Below the pieces are notes generated by a model that saw only the letters and a list, made by a program, of their open reading frames with translations, did not search any database and was not told the origin of the DNA. The position numbers and the translations under genes were made by a program. A stretch of 59,051 nt of DNA from Pseudomonadota bacterium. Its GTDB lineage: Bacteria > Pseudomonadota > Gammaproteobacteria > Burkholderiales > SG8-39. The stretch spans positions 1-59,051 of the forward strand of contig JAQBXT010000008.1 of the NCBI GenBank assembly GCA_027624175.1, read 5' to 3'. Positions 6,115 through 14,929 of this stretch are shown in pieces (positions within the stretch are counted from its first letter, which is position 1; each line of letters opens with the position of its first letter).

Positions 6115-7835
6115 ACTTCGTCCTGCACGGCTCGAGCATCGCCTCGGGCATCACCATCGGCCACGCCCACCTGGTCTCCAGCGCCCGCCTGGACGTGGCG
6201 CACTACGAAATCCCGGCGCCGGCGGTGCAGGCCGAGATCTTCCGCTTCGACGCCGGCATCGCGCGCGCCAAGCAGGAGCTGGCGCTGCTCGCGCAGCAGA
6301 TCCCGGCCGATGCGCCCGCCGAGTTCGGCGCCTTCGTCAACCTGCACCGCATGATCCTGGAGGATTCGTCGCTGTCGCACGCGCCCAGGGAACTGATCCG
6401 CGAGCGCAAGTGCAACGCGGAGTGGGCGCTGGTGCAGCAGATGGAGACCCTGGTCGAGCAGTTCGAGCAGGCCGAGGACGCCTACCTGCGCGAGCGCAAG
6501 GCCGACATCGAGCAGGTGGTGGAGCGCGTGCTGAAGGCGCTGATGGGCGGCAAGGCGCCCGCCGAGCCGCAGCCCTCCGAGGAGCACAACCTGATCGTGG
6601 TGGCGCACGACCTCTCGCCCGCCGACATGCTGCTGTTCAAGCGCCACGAGTTCGGCGGTTTCGTCACCGACGCCGGCGGCGTCACCTCGCATACCGCGAT
6701 CCTGGCGCGCAGCCTCGACATCCCGGCCCTGGTCGGCCTGCACCACGCGCGCGGCATGATCCGCGAGGGCGAACTGCTGATCGTGGACGGCATCCAGGGC
6801 GTGCTGGTGGTGGACCCGGACCCCGTGGTGCTCGCCGAGTACCAGTTGCGCCAGTCGCAGCACCTGCAGGAACGCAAGAAGCTGCGCCGCCTGAAGAGCA
6901 CGCCGGCGGCGACCCTGGACGGTACCGCGGTGGAACTGTTCGCCAACATCGAACTGCCGCAGGACCTGGACCAGGTGCACGAGGCCGGTGCCCAGGGCGT
7001 GGGCCTGTTCCGCACCGAGTTCCTGTTCATGAACCGCAAGGACCTGCCCGGCGAGGACGAGCAGTTCGAGGCCTACCGCGAGGTGGCGAAGGCCCTGCGC
7101 GGCAAGCCCGTGGTGATCAGGACGCTGGACGCCGGTGCCGACAAGGGGCTGACCGGACACGGCGAACCGATGCCCAATCCAGCGCTCGGCCTGCGCGCCA
7201 TCCGCTTCTGCCTGGCCGAGCCGCACATGTTCCTCGAGCAGCTGCGCGCCATCCTGCGCGCCTCGCACCACGGGCGCGTGCGGATCCTGTTGCCGATGGT
7301 GGCGCACGCGCACGAGGTGGACCAGGCGCTCGGACTGATTCGGCAGGCGCGTCGCCAGCTCGAGGACCGCGGCGAGCCCTACGACCGGGACATCCAGGTC
7401 GGCGGCATGATCGAGATCCCGGCGGCGGCCCTGTCGCTGCCGATGTTCATGAAGCGCCTGGATTTCCTCTCCCTGGGCACCAACGACCTGATCCAGTACA
7501 CGCTGGCCATCGACCGCACCGACGATGCGGTGGCGCACCTGTACGACCCCCTGCACCCCGCCGTGCTGCACCTGGTCGCGCATGTGATCCAGACCGCCAC
7601 GCTGGGCGGCGTGCCGGTGGCGGTGTGCGGCGAGATGGCGGGCGACCTGGCGCTCACACGCCTGCTGCTCGGCTTCGGCCTGCGCAATTTCTCCATGCAT
7701 CCGGCGCAGCTGCCGGCGATCAAGGAACGCGTGCTGGGCACCAGCCTCGCCGCAGTGCAGCCGCTGGCGCAGAAAGTGTTGCGCTGGGGCGACCCGGTAA
7801 AAACACGCGAACTCCTCGCGAAACTGAACGCCTGA
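6111..7835 (+). CDS. ptsI: PTS enzyme I (phosphoenolpyruvate-protein phosphotransferase)
   Basis: A 574-residue protein, the normal EI length. The phospho-accepting His194 lies in DAGGVTSHTAILARS. The C-terminal PEP-binding barrel carries GVGLFRTEFLFMNR, VVIRTLDAGADKG, GLRAIRFCL, the catalytic-acid loop region SLGTNDLIQYTLAIDR and the Cys-containing VAVCGEMAGD. With HPr and EIIA it forms a phosphorelay fed by PEP but with no transporter in this cluster. Its ATG overlaps the ptsH stop. Confidence 0.96.
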   Translation: MNFVLHGSSIASGITIGHAHLVSSARLDVAHYEIPAPAVQAEIFRFDAGIARAKQELALLAQQIPADAPAEFGAFVNLHRMILEDSSLSHAPRELIRERKCNAEWALVQQMETLVEQFEQAEDAYLRERKADIEQVVERVLKALMGGKAPAEPQPSEEHNLIVVAHDLSPADMLLFKRHEFGGFVTDAGGVTSHTAILARSLDIPALVGLHHARGMIREGELLIVDGIQGVLVVDPDPVVLAEYQLRQSQHLQERKKLRRLKSTPAATLDGTAVELFANIELPQDLDQVHEAGAQGVGLFRTEFLFMNRKDLPGEDEQFEAYREVAKALRGKPVVIRTLDAGADKGLTGHGEPMPNPALGLRAIRFCLAEPHMFLEQLRAILRASHHGRVRILLPMVAHAHEVDQALGLIRQARRQLEDRGEPYDRDIQVGGMIEIPAAALSLPMFMKRLDFLSLGTNDLIQYTLAIDRTDDAVAHLYDPLHPAVLHLVAHVIQTATLGGVPVAVCGEMAGDLALTRLLLGFGLRNFSMHPAQLPAIKERVLGTSLAAVQPLAQKVLRWGDPVKTRELLAKLNA

Positions 7836-7843
7836 GGAACACC

Positions 7844-9037
7844 ATGCCCGGACCGCTGGACGGAGTGCGCGTACTGGACCTCACCACGGTGGTCATGGGG
7901 CCCTACGCGACGCAGATCCTCGCCGACTTCGGCGCCGACGTGGTGAAAGTGGAGCCGCCCGAGGGCGACATCATGCGCTACGTCTGGCCGTTCCGTTCCA
8001 AGGGCATGGGACACATCTTCCTCAACGCCAACCGCAACAAGCGCGGCATCGTGCTCGATCTGAAGCAGCCCGCGGCGCGTGACGCCTGCCTGGCGCTGGC
8101 GAAGAACGCCGACGTGCTGGTGTACAACATCCGCCCGCAGGCCATGGCGCGCCTCAAGCTCGGCTACGAACACCTGCACGAGGTGAACCCGCGCATCATC
8201 TACGTCGGCGCCTTCGGCTACAGCCAGCAGGGGCCCTACGCCGCCAAGGCCGCCTACGACGACCTGATCCAGGGCGCCGCGGGCCTGCCCTGGCTGCTGC
8301 GCGAGTCGGGCGCGGAGTCGCCGCGCTTCGTGCCCGCGACCATGGCCGACCGCACGGTGGGCCTGCACGTCGTCAACGCGGTGTGCGCTGCGCTGTACAC
8401 GCGTGAGAAGACCGGCAAGGGCCAGCGCGTGGACGTGCCGATGTTCGAGAGCCTGCTGCAGACGGTGCTCGGCGAGCACCTGGGCGGCAACACCTTCGAG
8501 CCGCCACTGGGCGAAGGCGGCTACACGCGCCTGCTGTCGAAATACCGGCGCCCGTACGAGACCAGGGACGGCTACGTCTGCGTGCTGATCTACAACGACA
8601 AGCACTGGAAGGCGTTCTTTTCCATGATCGGCCGCGCCGACATGCTCGCCGACGCGCGCTTCGCCTCGCCCGAAGGGCGCAGCCAGAACTACGACGCCGT
8701 CTACGGCCTGGTCGCCGACGAGATGACCAAGCAGACCACGGCGCACTGGCTGGAGGCGTTCGAGCGCGCCGACATCCCGGTGCAGCGCATGAACAGCCTC
8801 GAGGACATCCTGCGCGATCCGCACCTGAACGCCATCGGATACTTCAAGCCGATCGATCATCCTTCCGAGGGCAGGTTGCGCTCCATGCAAGTGCCCTCCG
8901 AGTGGTCGGAGACCAGACCGGAGTACCGGCGCCATGCGCCGCGCTTCGGCGAGCACACGCGCGAGGTGCTGCGCGAGGCAGGCTACAGCGACGCGCAGAT
9001 CGAGGACATGGCGAGCACCGGGGCGGCTCGGCTATAA
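7844..9037 (+). CDS. CaiB/BaiF-type family III CoA-transferase
   Basis: A 397-residue protein starting 8 bases after ptsI. It opens GPLDGVRVLDLTTVVMGPYA and DFGADVVKVEPPEGD, with NKRGIVLDLKQP next. The Asp in KAAYDDLIQGAAGL (about residue 140) is in the position that forms the aspartyl-CoA thioester intermediate. Members move CoA between carboxylic acids; the acid here is not identifiable. The TAA stop lies inside the -10 box (9033-9038) of the metX promoter. Confidence 0.88.
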   Translation: MPGPLDGVRVLDLTTVVMGPYATQILADFGADVVKVEPPEGDIMRYVWPFRSKGMGHIFLNANRNKRGIVLDLKQPAARDACLALAKNADVLVYNIRPQAMARLKLGYEHLHEVNPRIIYVGAFGYSQQGPYAAKAAYDDLIQGAAGLPWLLRESGAESPRFVPATMADRTVGLHVVNAVCAALYTREKTGKGQRVDVPMFESLLQTVLGEHLGGNTFEPPLGEGGYTRLLSKYRRPYETRDGYVCVLIYNDKHWKAFFSMIGRADMLADARFASPEGRSQNYDAVYGLVADEMTKQTTAHWLEAFERADIPVQRMNSLEDILRDPHLNAIGYFKPIDHPSEGRLRSMQVPSEWSETRPEYRRHAPRFGEHTREVLREAGYSDAQIEDMASTGAARL

Positions 9038-9038
9038 T
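9009..9038 (+). promoter_or_regulatory. metX promoter with consensus -10
   Basis: TATAAT at 9033-9038 is a perfect -10 element, with a weak -35 (TGGCGA, 9009-9014) at 18-base spacing. The promoter lies in the last codons of the CoA-transferase gene and the TAA stop codon of that gene is part of the -10 box. Transcription would begin at about 9045, right at the first base of the riboswitch. Confidence 0.65.
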
Positions 9039-9045
9039 CCGCACC

Positions 9046-9096
9046 AGCGCCGATTTGATGTTCAGCTTGCGGGCGCTCTACAAATGCCGCTAAAGA
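9046..9096 (+). promoter_or_regulatory. SAM-II (SAM-alpha) type riboswitch
   Basis: The stretch follows the SAM-II plan. The P1 stem is AGCGC (9046-9050) with GCGCT (9073-9077). The loop begins CGATTTGA, and the pseudoknot pairs GCGG (9069-9072) with CCGC (9087-9090). The conserved tail is ACAAATG then GCTAAAG. It lies between a consensus promoter and a terminator in front of metX, a classic SAM-II target. SAM binding should reduce metX-metW expression. The identification is by remembered consensus; a covariance-model hit would confirm it. Confidence 0.8.
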
Positions 9097-9110
9097 GACC
9101 GGCCCAGAAG

Positions 9111-9142
9111 GCCCGTTCTCGCGAAAGCTGAACGGGCTTTTT
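9111..9142 (+). terminator. Attenuating intrinsic terminator after the SAM riboswitch
   Basis: A perfect 8-bp stem, GCCCGTTC (9111-9118) with GAACGGGC (9130-9137), is followed by TTTTT. It lies between the riboswitch and the metX start codon, so it must be bypassed for expression. A small competing hairpin GGCC-CAGAA-GGCC (9101-9113) overlaps its left arm and may act as antiterminator. This suggests control at transcription, with SAM favouring termination. Confidence 0.8.
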
Positions 9143-9158
9143 CGTTTTGCGAGGGCGT

Positions 9159-10280
9159 ATGGTGGGCTCGGTCGGCATCGTAGAGGCGAAGCGCGCGGTG
9201 TTCGAGGAGCCGTTCCGATTCCGGAGCGGCGCCGAGATTCCGCGCTTCGAGCTCATGTACGAGACCTACGGCACGCTGAACGCCGCACGTTCGAACGCGG
9301 TGCTCGTCTGCCACGCGCTGAACGCCTCGCACCATGTCGCCGGCACTTATGCCGGCGAGACCGACAACGTCGGTTTTTGGGACAACCTCGTCGGACCCGG
9401 CAAGCCCCTCGACACCGAGCGCTTCTTCGTCGTCGGCAACAACTACATCGGCGGCTGCTTCGGCTCGACCGGCCCGACTTCCGTCAACCCCGCGACCGGC
9501 AAGCCCTACGGCGCGGACTTCCCGGTGGTCACGGTCGAGGACTGGGTGGCGGCGCAGGCGCGGCTCGCGGACCAGCTCGGCATCGAGCGATTCGCCGCGG
9601 TGATCGGCGGGTCCCTGGGCGCCATGCAGGCGCTGCAGTGGGCGCTTGCCTATCCGGACCGTCTCGGACATTCGCTCGTCATCGCCTCCACACCCAAGCT
9701 CTCGGCGCAGAACATCGCCTTCAACGAGGTGGCGCGCCAGGCGATCGTCACCGATCCCGAATTCCACGGTGGCCACTACTACGAGCACGGCGTGGTGCCG
9801 CGGCGCGGGTTGCGCATCGCGCGCATGATCGGCCACATCACCTACCTCTCGGACGACGCCATGATGGAGAAATTCGGGCGCGTCATGCGCCGCGCGTCGC
9901 TCGGCTTCGACTTCGACGTCGATTTCGAGATCGAGAGCTACCTGCGCCACCAGGGCGACAAGTTCTCCGCCTATTTCGACGCCAATACTTACCTGCGCAT
10001 CACCAAGGCGCTCGACTACTACGATCCCGCCGGCGACTTCGGCGGGGACCTCGCGCGCTCGTTCGCGCGCGCCAAGGCGGCCTTCCTCGTCGTGTCCTTC
10101 AAGTCCGACTGGCGCTTCGCGCCCGCGCGCTCGCGCGCCATGGTGAAGGCGCTGCTCGACAACCGGCGCATCGTGTCCTACCTCGAGCTCGACGCGCCGG
10201 GCGGGCACGACGCGTTCCTGCTCGAGGATCCGCGCTACCACGGCGCGCTGCGCGCCTATTTCGAGAACATCGAGCTGTGA
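9159..10280 (+). CDS. metX: Homoserine O-acyltransferase (MetX)
   Basis: A 373-residue alpha/beta-hydrolase-fold enzyme that activates homoserine for methionine synthesis. The family is visible in [31 protein letters not shown] and [20 protein letters not shown]. The nucleophile elbow is [13 protein letters not shown] (Ser152) and the C-terminal acid-histidine part is [14 protein letters not shown]. MetX enzymes use acetyl- or succinyl-CoA; betaproteobacterial members paired with MetW are often assigned to the succinyl type, which I cannot settle here. The start follows GAGGG closely. It is coupled to metW by overlap. Confidence 0.94.
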   Translation: MVGSVGIVEAKRAVFEEPFRFRSGAEIPRFELMYETYGTLNAARSNAVLVCHALNASHHVAGTYAGETDNVGFWDNLVGPGKPLDTERFFVVGNNYIGGCFGSTGPTSVNPATGKPYGADFPVVTVEDWVAAQARLADQLGIERFAAVIGGSLGAMQALQWALAYPDRLGHSLVIASTPKLSAQNIAFNEVARQAIVTDPEFHGGHYYEHGVVPRRGLRIARMIGHITYLSDDAMMEKFGRVMRRASLGFDFDVDFEIESYLRHQGDKFSAYFDANTYLRITKALDYYDPAGDFGGDLARSFARAKAAFLVVSFKSDWRFAPARSRAMVKALLDNRRIVSYLELDAPGGHDAFLLEDPRYHGALRAYFENIEL

Positions 10281-10855
10281 CGCGCCCCGATCTCGAGACC
10301 ATCGCGAAGTGGGTGGCGCCGGGTTCGCGCGTGCTGGACCTGGGCTGCGGCGACGGCTCGCTGCTGCGGCACCTGTGGGAGAGGAACCAGGCGCACGGCT
10401 ACGGCGTCGAGATCGACGACGCCGAGGTCCTCGCCTGCTTCAAGAACGACGTGAACGTTCTGCAGCTCGACCTGGAGTCGGGTCTCGCGCTGTTCCAGGA
10501 CGGTTCCTTCGATTGCGTCATTCTCTCCGAGACCCTGCAGACCATCCATCGCATCGAGCTGCTGACGCGCGAGATGCTGCGCGTGGGCAAGGAGGCGATC
10601 GTCTCCTTCCCGAACTTCGGCCACTGGCAGGCGCGCCTCCAGGTACTGGCCGGCCGCATGCCGGTGTCCGCGGAGCTGCCGCACCAGTGGTACAACACGC
10701 CGAACGTGCACCTGTGCACGCTGGCCGATTTCGAGGACCTGTGCGCGAAACTCGGGGCGAAGATCCGCGAGCGCGTGGTGCTGAGCCGCGGTCGGCCGGT
10801 GTCGGTGCTGCCCAACCTGCTCGGCAGCCTCGCCGTCTACCGCATCACCGCGTAA
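10277..10855 (+). CDS. metW: Methionine biosynthesis protein MetW
   Basis: A 192-residue class I methyltransferase-fold protein starting at GTG overlapping the metX stop. It contains [44 protein letters not shown] and [15 protein letters not shown], the last two typical of MetW. MetW is genetically tied to MetX and is needed for full homoserine acyltransferase activity in several bacteria. It shares the SAM-II control element. Its 3' end overlaps the convergent ampG gene by 11 bases. Confidence 0.93.
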   Translation: MTRPDLETIAKWVAPGSRVLDLGCGDGSLLRHLWERNQAHGYGVEIDDAEVLACFKNDVNVLQLDLESGLALFQDGSFDCVILSETLQTIHRIELLTREMLRVGKEAIVSFPNFGHWQARLQVLAGRMPVSAELPHQWYNTPNVHLCTLADFEDLCAKLGAKIRERVVLSRGRPVSVLPNLLGSLAVYRITA

Positions 10856-12164
10856 CCGGCGCCGCGCGCGACGCGAGCCAGACCAGCACCAGGACCGGAA
10901 CGCCGAGGACTGCGGTGCCGATGAAGAAGGTCGGGTAACTGTAATGATCCACGGCCCAACCCGACCAGCCGCCGACGAATTTCGGCAGCAGCAGCATCAC
11001 CGAGCTGAACAGCGCGTACTGTGTGGCTGAATACGCGACGTTGGTGAGCCCCGACAGGTAGGCGACGAACGCGGCGCTGGCGATGCCGCCGCTCAGGTTG
11101 TCGGCCGAGATCGCGAACACCAGGGCGGGCACGTCGTGTCCGCGCGTTGCAAGCCAGGCAAACAGCAGGTTGGTCAGCGCCGACAGCACCGCGCCCAGCA
11201 TCAGGACGCGCATCACGCCGTAGCGCAGCGCCAGCACGCCGCCGAGCGCGGCACCGACCAGCGTCATGACCACGCCGTACACGCCCGAAATCGCCGCCAC
11301 CTCGTCCTTGGTAAAGCCCATATCGCGATAAAACGGGTTCGACATCACGCCGAGCACGATGTCCGAGATGCGGTAAGTGGCGATCAATGCCAGCAGCAGC
11401 GCCGCGTGCCAGCGGTACCGGCGCGCGAAGTCGAGGAACGGACCCAGCACCGCCGAGCGCAGCCAGCCGACCACGCCCTCCTTGCGCGGCGCCAACTCGA
11501 TGGCCTGCGGCTCGCTCGAGAGGAACACCGTGACGATACCCACCCCGATCAGGCCCGCCATGCACAAGTACGCCGCGAGCCAGGGCCCGTGCTGGTAGGT
11601 CGCCTCGTCCGCATCGAACACCGCCGCAATCCACAGCGCCCCCGCGGAAGCAGTGATCATCGCCGTGCGATAGCCGACCTGATACGCCGCCGCCATCGCC
11701 GCCTGGCGCGACACGTCGGCGGACTCGATGCGAAAGGCATCGAGGGCAATGTCCTGCGTCGCGGAGGCAAAAGCCACCAGCAGTGCAAAGCCGACCAGGC
11801 GCGGCAGATCCTGCAGCGGATCGGTAAACGCCATGCCCGCCAGACCCGCCACCAGCACAATCTGCGACGCCAGCAGCCAGCTGCGCCGGCGACCCAGCCA
11901 GCGCGTGAGCAGCGGCAGTGGCAACCGATCGACCAACGGCGCCCACGCCCACTTGAAGGCGTAGGCGAGCCCGACCCAGGAAAGGAAGCCGATGGTGGTG
12001 CGGTCGATGCCGGCTTCGCGCAGGCGGAATGACAGCGTGCCTAGGACGAGCAGCAGCGGCAGTCCGGCGGCAAATCCGAGCAGCAGCATGCGCGCGACAC
12101 GCGGCTCGGTGTAGACCCTCAGGTCCTGCAGCCAGCCGCGCGCCCGGCTAGAGCCGGTGGTCAT
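10845..12164 (-). CDS. ampG: AmpG-type muropeptide permease, MFS family
   Basis: A 439-residue membrane protein with about 12 hydrophobic helices. The AmpG pattern starts with PRVARMLLLGFAAGLPLLLV and TLSFRLREAGIDRTTIGF, then SWVGLAYAFKWAWAPLVDR and ATQDIALDAFRIES. AmpG imports anhydromuropeptides from the periplasm for wall recycling and is a route to beta-lactamase induction. It overlaps xthA by 17 bases, so the two are probably cotranscribed from upstream of pyrE. Confidence 0.88.
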   Translation of the reverse strand: MTTGSSRARGWLQDLRVYTEPRVARMLLLGFAAGLPLLLVLGTLSFRLREAGIDRTTIGFLSWVGLAYAFKWAWAPLVDRLPLPLLTRWLGRRRSWLLASQIVLVAGLAGMAFTDPLQDLPRLVGFALLVAFASATQDIALDAFRIESADVSRQAAMAAAYQVGYRTAMITASAGALWIAAVFDADEATYQHGPWLAAYLCMAGLIGVGIVTVFLSSEPQAIELAPRKEGVVGWLRSAVLGPFLDFARRYRWHAALLLALIATYRISDIVLGVMSNPFYRDMGFTKDEVAAISGVYGVVMTLVGAALGGVLALRYGVMRVLMLGAVLSALTNLLFAWLATRGHDVPALVFAISADNLSGGIASAAFVAYLSGLTNVAYSATQYALFSSVMLLLPKFVGGWSGWAVDHYSYPTFFIGTAVLGVPVLVLVWLASRAAPVTR

Positions 12165-12921
12165 AGTCGATGATCAGCGGCGCGTGGTCGGAGAAACGCT
12201 TGCGCCTGTAGATCGACGCGCGCCGCGCGCCGCGCGCCACGCCGGGCGTGGCGATCTGGTAGTCGATGCGCCAGCCCACGTTGTTCGCCCAGGACTGCCC
12301 GCGGTTCGACCACCAGGTGTACTGCTCGGGCCTGGGATCGAGGCGCCGGAACACGTCCACCCAGCCCAGCTCGCCGAACACGCGCGAGAGCCAGGCACGT
12401 TCCTCCGGCAGGAAGCCGGAGTTCTTCTGGTTGGAGCGCCAGTTCTTCAGGTCGATTCTCTGGTGGGCGATGTTCCAGTCGCCGCACAGCACCACGTCGT
12501 GGCCCGAGCGTACGAGCTTTTTCAACTGCGGCACAAACGCATCCAGAAAACGGAACTTGGACTGCTGCCGGTGCTCGCCCGAAGAACCCGAAGGCAGGTA
12601 GAGCGACACCACCTTGAGCTTGCCGAAGCCCGCCTCCAGGTAGCGTCCCTCGCCGTCGAACTCGCGCGCGCCGAAGCCCCTCACCACCTTGTCCGGCGCG
12701 ACGCGGCTGTAGAGCGCGACCCCGGCGTAGCCCTTTTTCTGCGCCGGGCAGAAATGGCCCTGGTAGCCCCTGGGCGCGAGCAGCGCCGCGTCGAGGTCGG
12801 CCTCCTGCGCCTTGATTTCCTGCAGGCACACCACGTCGGCCTGTTGCGCGGCGAGCCAGGCAAATAGACCCTTCTTCGCCGCCGACCTGATGCCGTTGAC
12901 GTTGAGGCTAATGACCCTCAA
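12148..12921 (-). CDS. xthA: Exodeoxyribonuclease III
   Basis: A 257-residue member of the exonuclease-endonuclease-phosphatase fold. It starts at TTG, overlapping the pyrE stop (TTGA), and begins [13 protein letters not shown]. Catalytic segments are [10 protein letters not shown] (metal-binding Glu), [12 protein letters not shown] (Asp-Asn) and [12 protein letters not shown] (Asp-His). It acts in base excision repair on abasic sites. The rare TTG start together with overlap implies translation coupled to pyrE. Confidence 0.93.
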   Translation of the reverse strand: MRVISLNVNGIRSAAKKGLFAWLAAQQADVVCLQEIKAQEADLDAALLAPRGYQGHFCPAQKKGYAGVALYSRVAPDKVVRGFGAREFDGEGRYLEAGFGKLKVVSLYLPSGSSGEHRQQSKFRFLDAFVPQLKKLVRSGHDVVLCGDWNIAHQRIDLKNWRSNQKNSGFLPEERAWLSRVFGELGWVDVFRRLDPRPEQYTWWSNRGQSWANNVGWRIDYQIATPGVARGARRASIYRRKRFSDHAPLIIDYDHRL

Positions 12922-13607
12922 GACGACGGAAAGCTGGAAACGCCGCCGTGCGCCGCCGACCACTCGGCCGGCGCGTTGAGGAATTTCTCCACTGCGTCGA
13001 CCTGCGCCGCAGGCAGGTAATTGCCCTGCTGCACCACGCGCAGCACGTCCCACCAGGTGGCGAGGTGGTGCAGGCGCACGCCGAGCTCGCCCATCACCTT
13101 CTTCGACTCGGGAAAGATGTCGTAGTAGAAATTCACGAACACGTGCTCGACCACCGCGCCCGCGTCGCGCAGCGCCTTGCAGAAATTGATCTTCGAGCGG
13201 CCGTCGGTGGTGAGGTCCTCGACCAGCAGCGTGCGCGCCCCGTCGCGCAGATCGCCCTCGATCTGCGCGTTGCGGCCGAAGCCCTTGGGCTTCTTGCGCA
13301 CGTACTGCATCGGCAGGCCGAGTCGGTCCGCGATCCACGCCGCGTAGGGGATGCCGGCAGTCTCGCCGCCCGCCACCACGTCGAACTGCTCGAAGCCCGC
13401 GTCGCGCGCGAGCGTCGCGGTGGCGAAATCCACCAGCTGGGTGCGGATGCGCGGGTAGAAAATGAGCTTGCGGCAGTCGATGTACACCGGGCTCGCCCAG
13501 CCCGAGGTGAAGATGAACGGCTTGTCCTCGGAGAACAGCACCGCCTTCACCTCGAGGAGCATCTTCGCGGTGGTGTCGGCGATGAAGGCGCGGTCGGCGG
13601 AATGCAT
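12918..13607 (-). CDS. pyrE: Orotate phosphoribosyltransferase
   Basis: A 229-residue enzyme of pyrimidine synthesis that joins orotate and PRPP to form OMP. PRPP-binding motif [13 protein letters not shown] lies at about residues 127-139. Other matches are [33 protein letters not shown] and [16 protein letters not shown]. It heads a minus-strand group with xthA and ampG. Confidence 0.95.
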   Translation of the reverse strand: MHSADRAFIADTTAKMLLEVKAVLFSEDKPFIFTSGWASPVYIDCRKLIFYPRIRTQLVDFATATLARDAGFEQFDVVAGGETAGIPYAAWIADRLGLPMQYVRKKPKGFGRNAQIEGDLRDGARTLLVEDLTTDGRSKINFCKALRDAGAVVEHVFVNFYYDIFPESKKVMGELGVRLHHLATWWDVLRVVQQGNYLPAAQVDAVEKFLNAPAEWSAAHGGVSSFPSS

Positions 13608-13672
13608 GGCGGAAGCGCGCGGATTCTAGCAGGGTTAGAATCTGCGCGATGACCGGATCCTGGGAAATCGCG

Positions 13673-14149
13673 ATGTTCCGCCTATCAGTCCTCTGCGCGC
13701 TGCTGCTGCTGCTCGCCGCGGCGCCCGGCGCAACGTTCGCGCAGCCGTCGAAGTCCGCGGCGGAGAAGGCAGAGGCGGCCGAGAAGGCCAGGCACGACGC
13801 GCAGGCCGCGGCACTCGTACAGTGGCGCCGCGACCAGGCGCTGCTGCAAACCTACACCAGCGAGAAGGACATCGAGTCGGTACGCCAGCGCGCCATCGGG
13901 GAAAACCAAAAGGCGTCGCAGCAGGTCGAGAAGCGCATCGCGGCGCTCAGGCAGCGCCTGGAGAAGCTTGCCAAGCAGCCCGGCAAGTCGCCGCAACAGT
14001 TGGAGCAGGACAGGCGCGCGCTCGACTACGACCTGACGCTGCAGGAGCAACTGCTCGAGTCGCGCCGGCAGGAGGCCGTCGCCATCAACGCGAAGTACGA
14101 CGAGGAAAAGCGCAAGTACCACGCGCTTACCAAGGGCGTCCAGAAGTAG
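13673..14149 (+). CDS. Secreted coiled-coil protein of unknown function
   Basis: A 158-residue protein. I chose ATG 13673, which has GGGAAA upstream and opens a clean signal peptide (MFRLSVLCALLLLLAAAPG, cut near FAQ), rather than the in-frame ATG at 13649. The mature part is charged and helical, with heptad-like stretches such as KASQQVEKRIAALRQRLEKL and QEQLLESRRQEA, so a periplasmic coiled coil is likely. No catalytic motif is seen. TerC follows 15 bases downstream. Confidence 0.7.
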   Translation: MFRLSVLCALLLLLAAAPGATFAQPSKSAAEKAEAAEKARHDAQAAALVQWRRDQALLQTYTSEKDIESVRQRAIGENQKASQQVEKRIAALRQRLEKLAKQPGKSPQQLEQDRRALDYDLTLQEQLLESRRQEAVAINAKYDEEKRKYHALTKGVQK

Positions 14150-14164
14150 CCGGCGCAGTTAGCG

Positions 14165-14917
14165 ATGACAGAACTGCTGCTCAATCCGCAGGCGTGGATC
14201 GCATTCGCCACGCTCACGGCGCTCGAGCTCGTGCTCGGCATCGACAACATCATCTTCATCTCCATCCTGGTGGAGAAGCTGCCCGCTGCGCAGCGCGACC
14301 GGGCGCGGCGCATCGGCCTTGCCGCCGCCATGTTCATGCGCGTCGGGCTGCTGCTGGTGCTGGCCTGGATCGTCCGGCTGACGGCGCCGCTGTTCACCCT
14401 GCTCGGCGAGGAGATCTCCGGCCGCGACGTAATCCTCATCGGCGGCGGGCTGTTCCTGCTGTGGAAGAGCGTGATGGAAATCCACCAGCAACTCGAGGGC
14501 ATCGAGGGCGAGCGCTCCACCGCGGTGCGCGCCACCTTCGGCGCCGTGGTCGGGCAGATCATGGTGGTGGACCTGGTGTTCTCGCTCGACTCGATCATCA
14601 CCGCCGTCGGCATGGTGCAGTGGATCGAGGTGATGGTCGCCGCGGTAATCGCCTCGGTGGCGCTGATGATGGTGTTCGCGGGGGCGATCGGGCGCTTCGT
14701 CTCCGGCCATCCGACCATCAAGATGCTCGCGCTCGCCTTCCTGGTGGTGATCGGCGTGATGCTGATTGCGGCCGGGTTCGACCACGAGGTGCCCAAGGGT
14801 TACGTCTACTTCGCCATGGCCTTCTCGGTGGCGGTGGAGCTGCTCAACATCCGCATGCGCAAGCGCAAGCGCGCCGCGCGGGCCGTGCGCCTGCATTCGC
14901 CCTATACGCGGGACTGA
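14165..14917 (+). CDS. TerC-family integral membrane protein
   Basis: A 250-residue protein with about seven hydrophobic helices. The two family repeats carry LELVLGIDNIIFISIL and VVDLVFSLDSIITAVGM, whose acidic residues inside membrane helices mark TerC proteins. Relatives affect manganese export or tellurite resistance, and some service membrane proteins during secretion; which applies here is unknown. It ends 12 bases before gatB, which runs the other way. Confidence 0.9.
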   Translation: MTELLLNPQAWIAFATLTALELVLGIDNIIFISILVEKLPAAQRDRARRIGLAAAMFMRVGLLLVLAWIVRLTAPLFTLLGEEISGRDVILIGGGLFLLWKSVMEIHQQLEGIEGERSTAVRATFGAVVGQIMVVDLVFSLDSIITAVGMVQWIEVMVAAVIASVALMMVFAGAIGRFVSGHPTIKMLALAFLVVIGVMLIAAGFDHEVPKGYVYFAMAFSVAVELLNIRMRKRKRAARAVRLHSPYTRD

Positions 14918-14929
14918 CGGCGCAGCCGC

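Noticed and set aside
5403-7700. 765-codon minus-strand frame opposite ptsI and ptsH
   Set aside because: The plus strand encodes unmistakable EI, HPr and EIIA. The antisense product is a codon-bias shadow.
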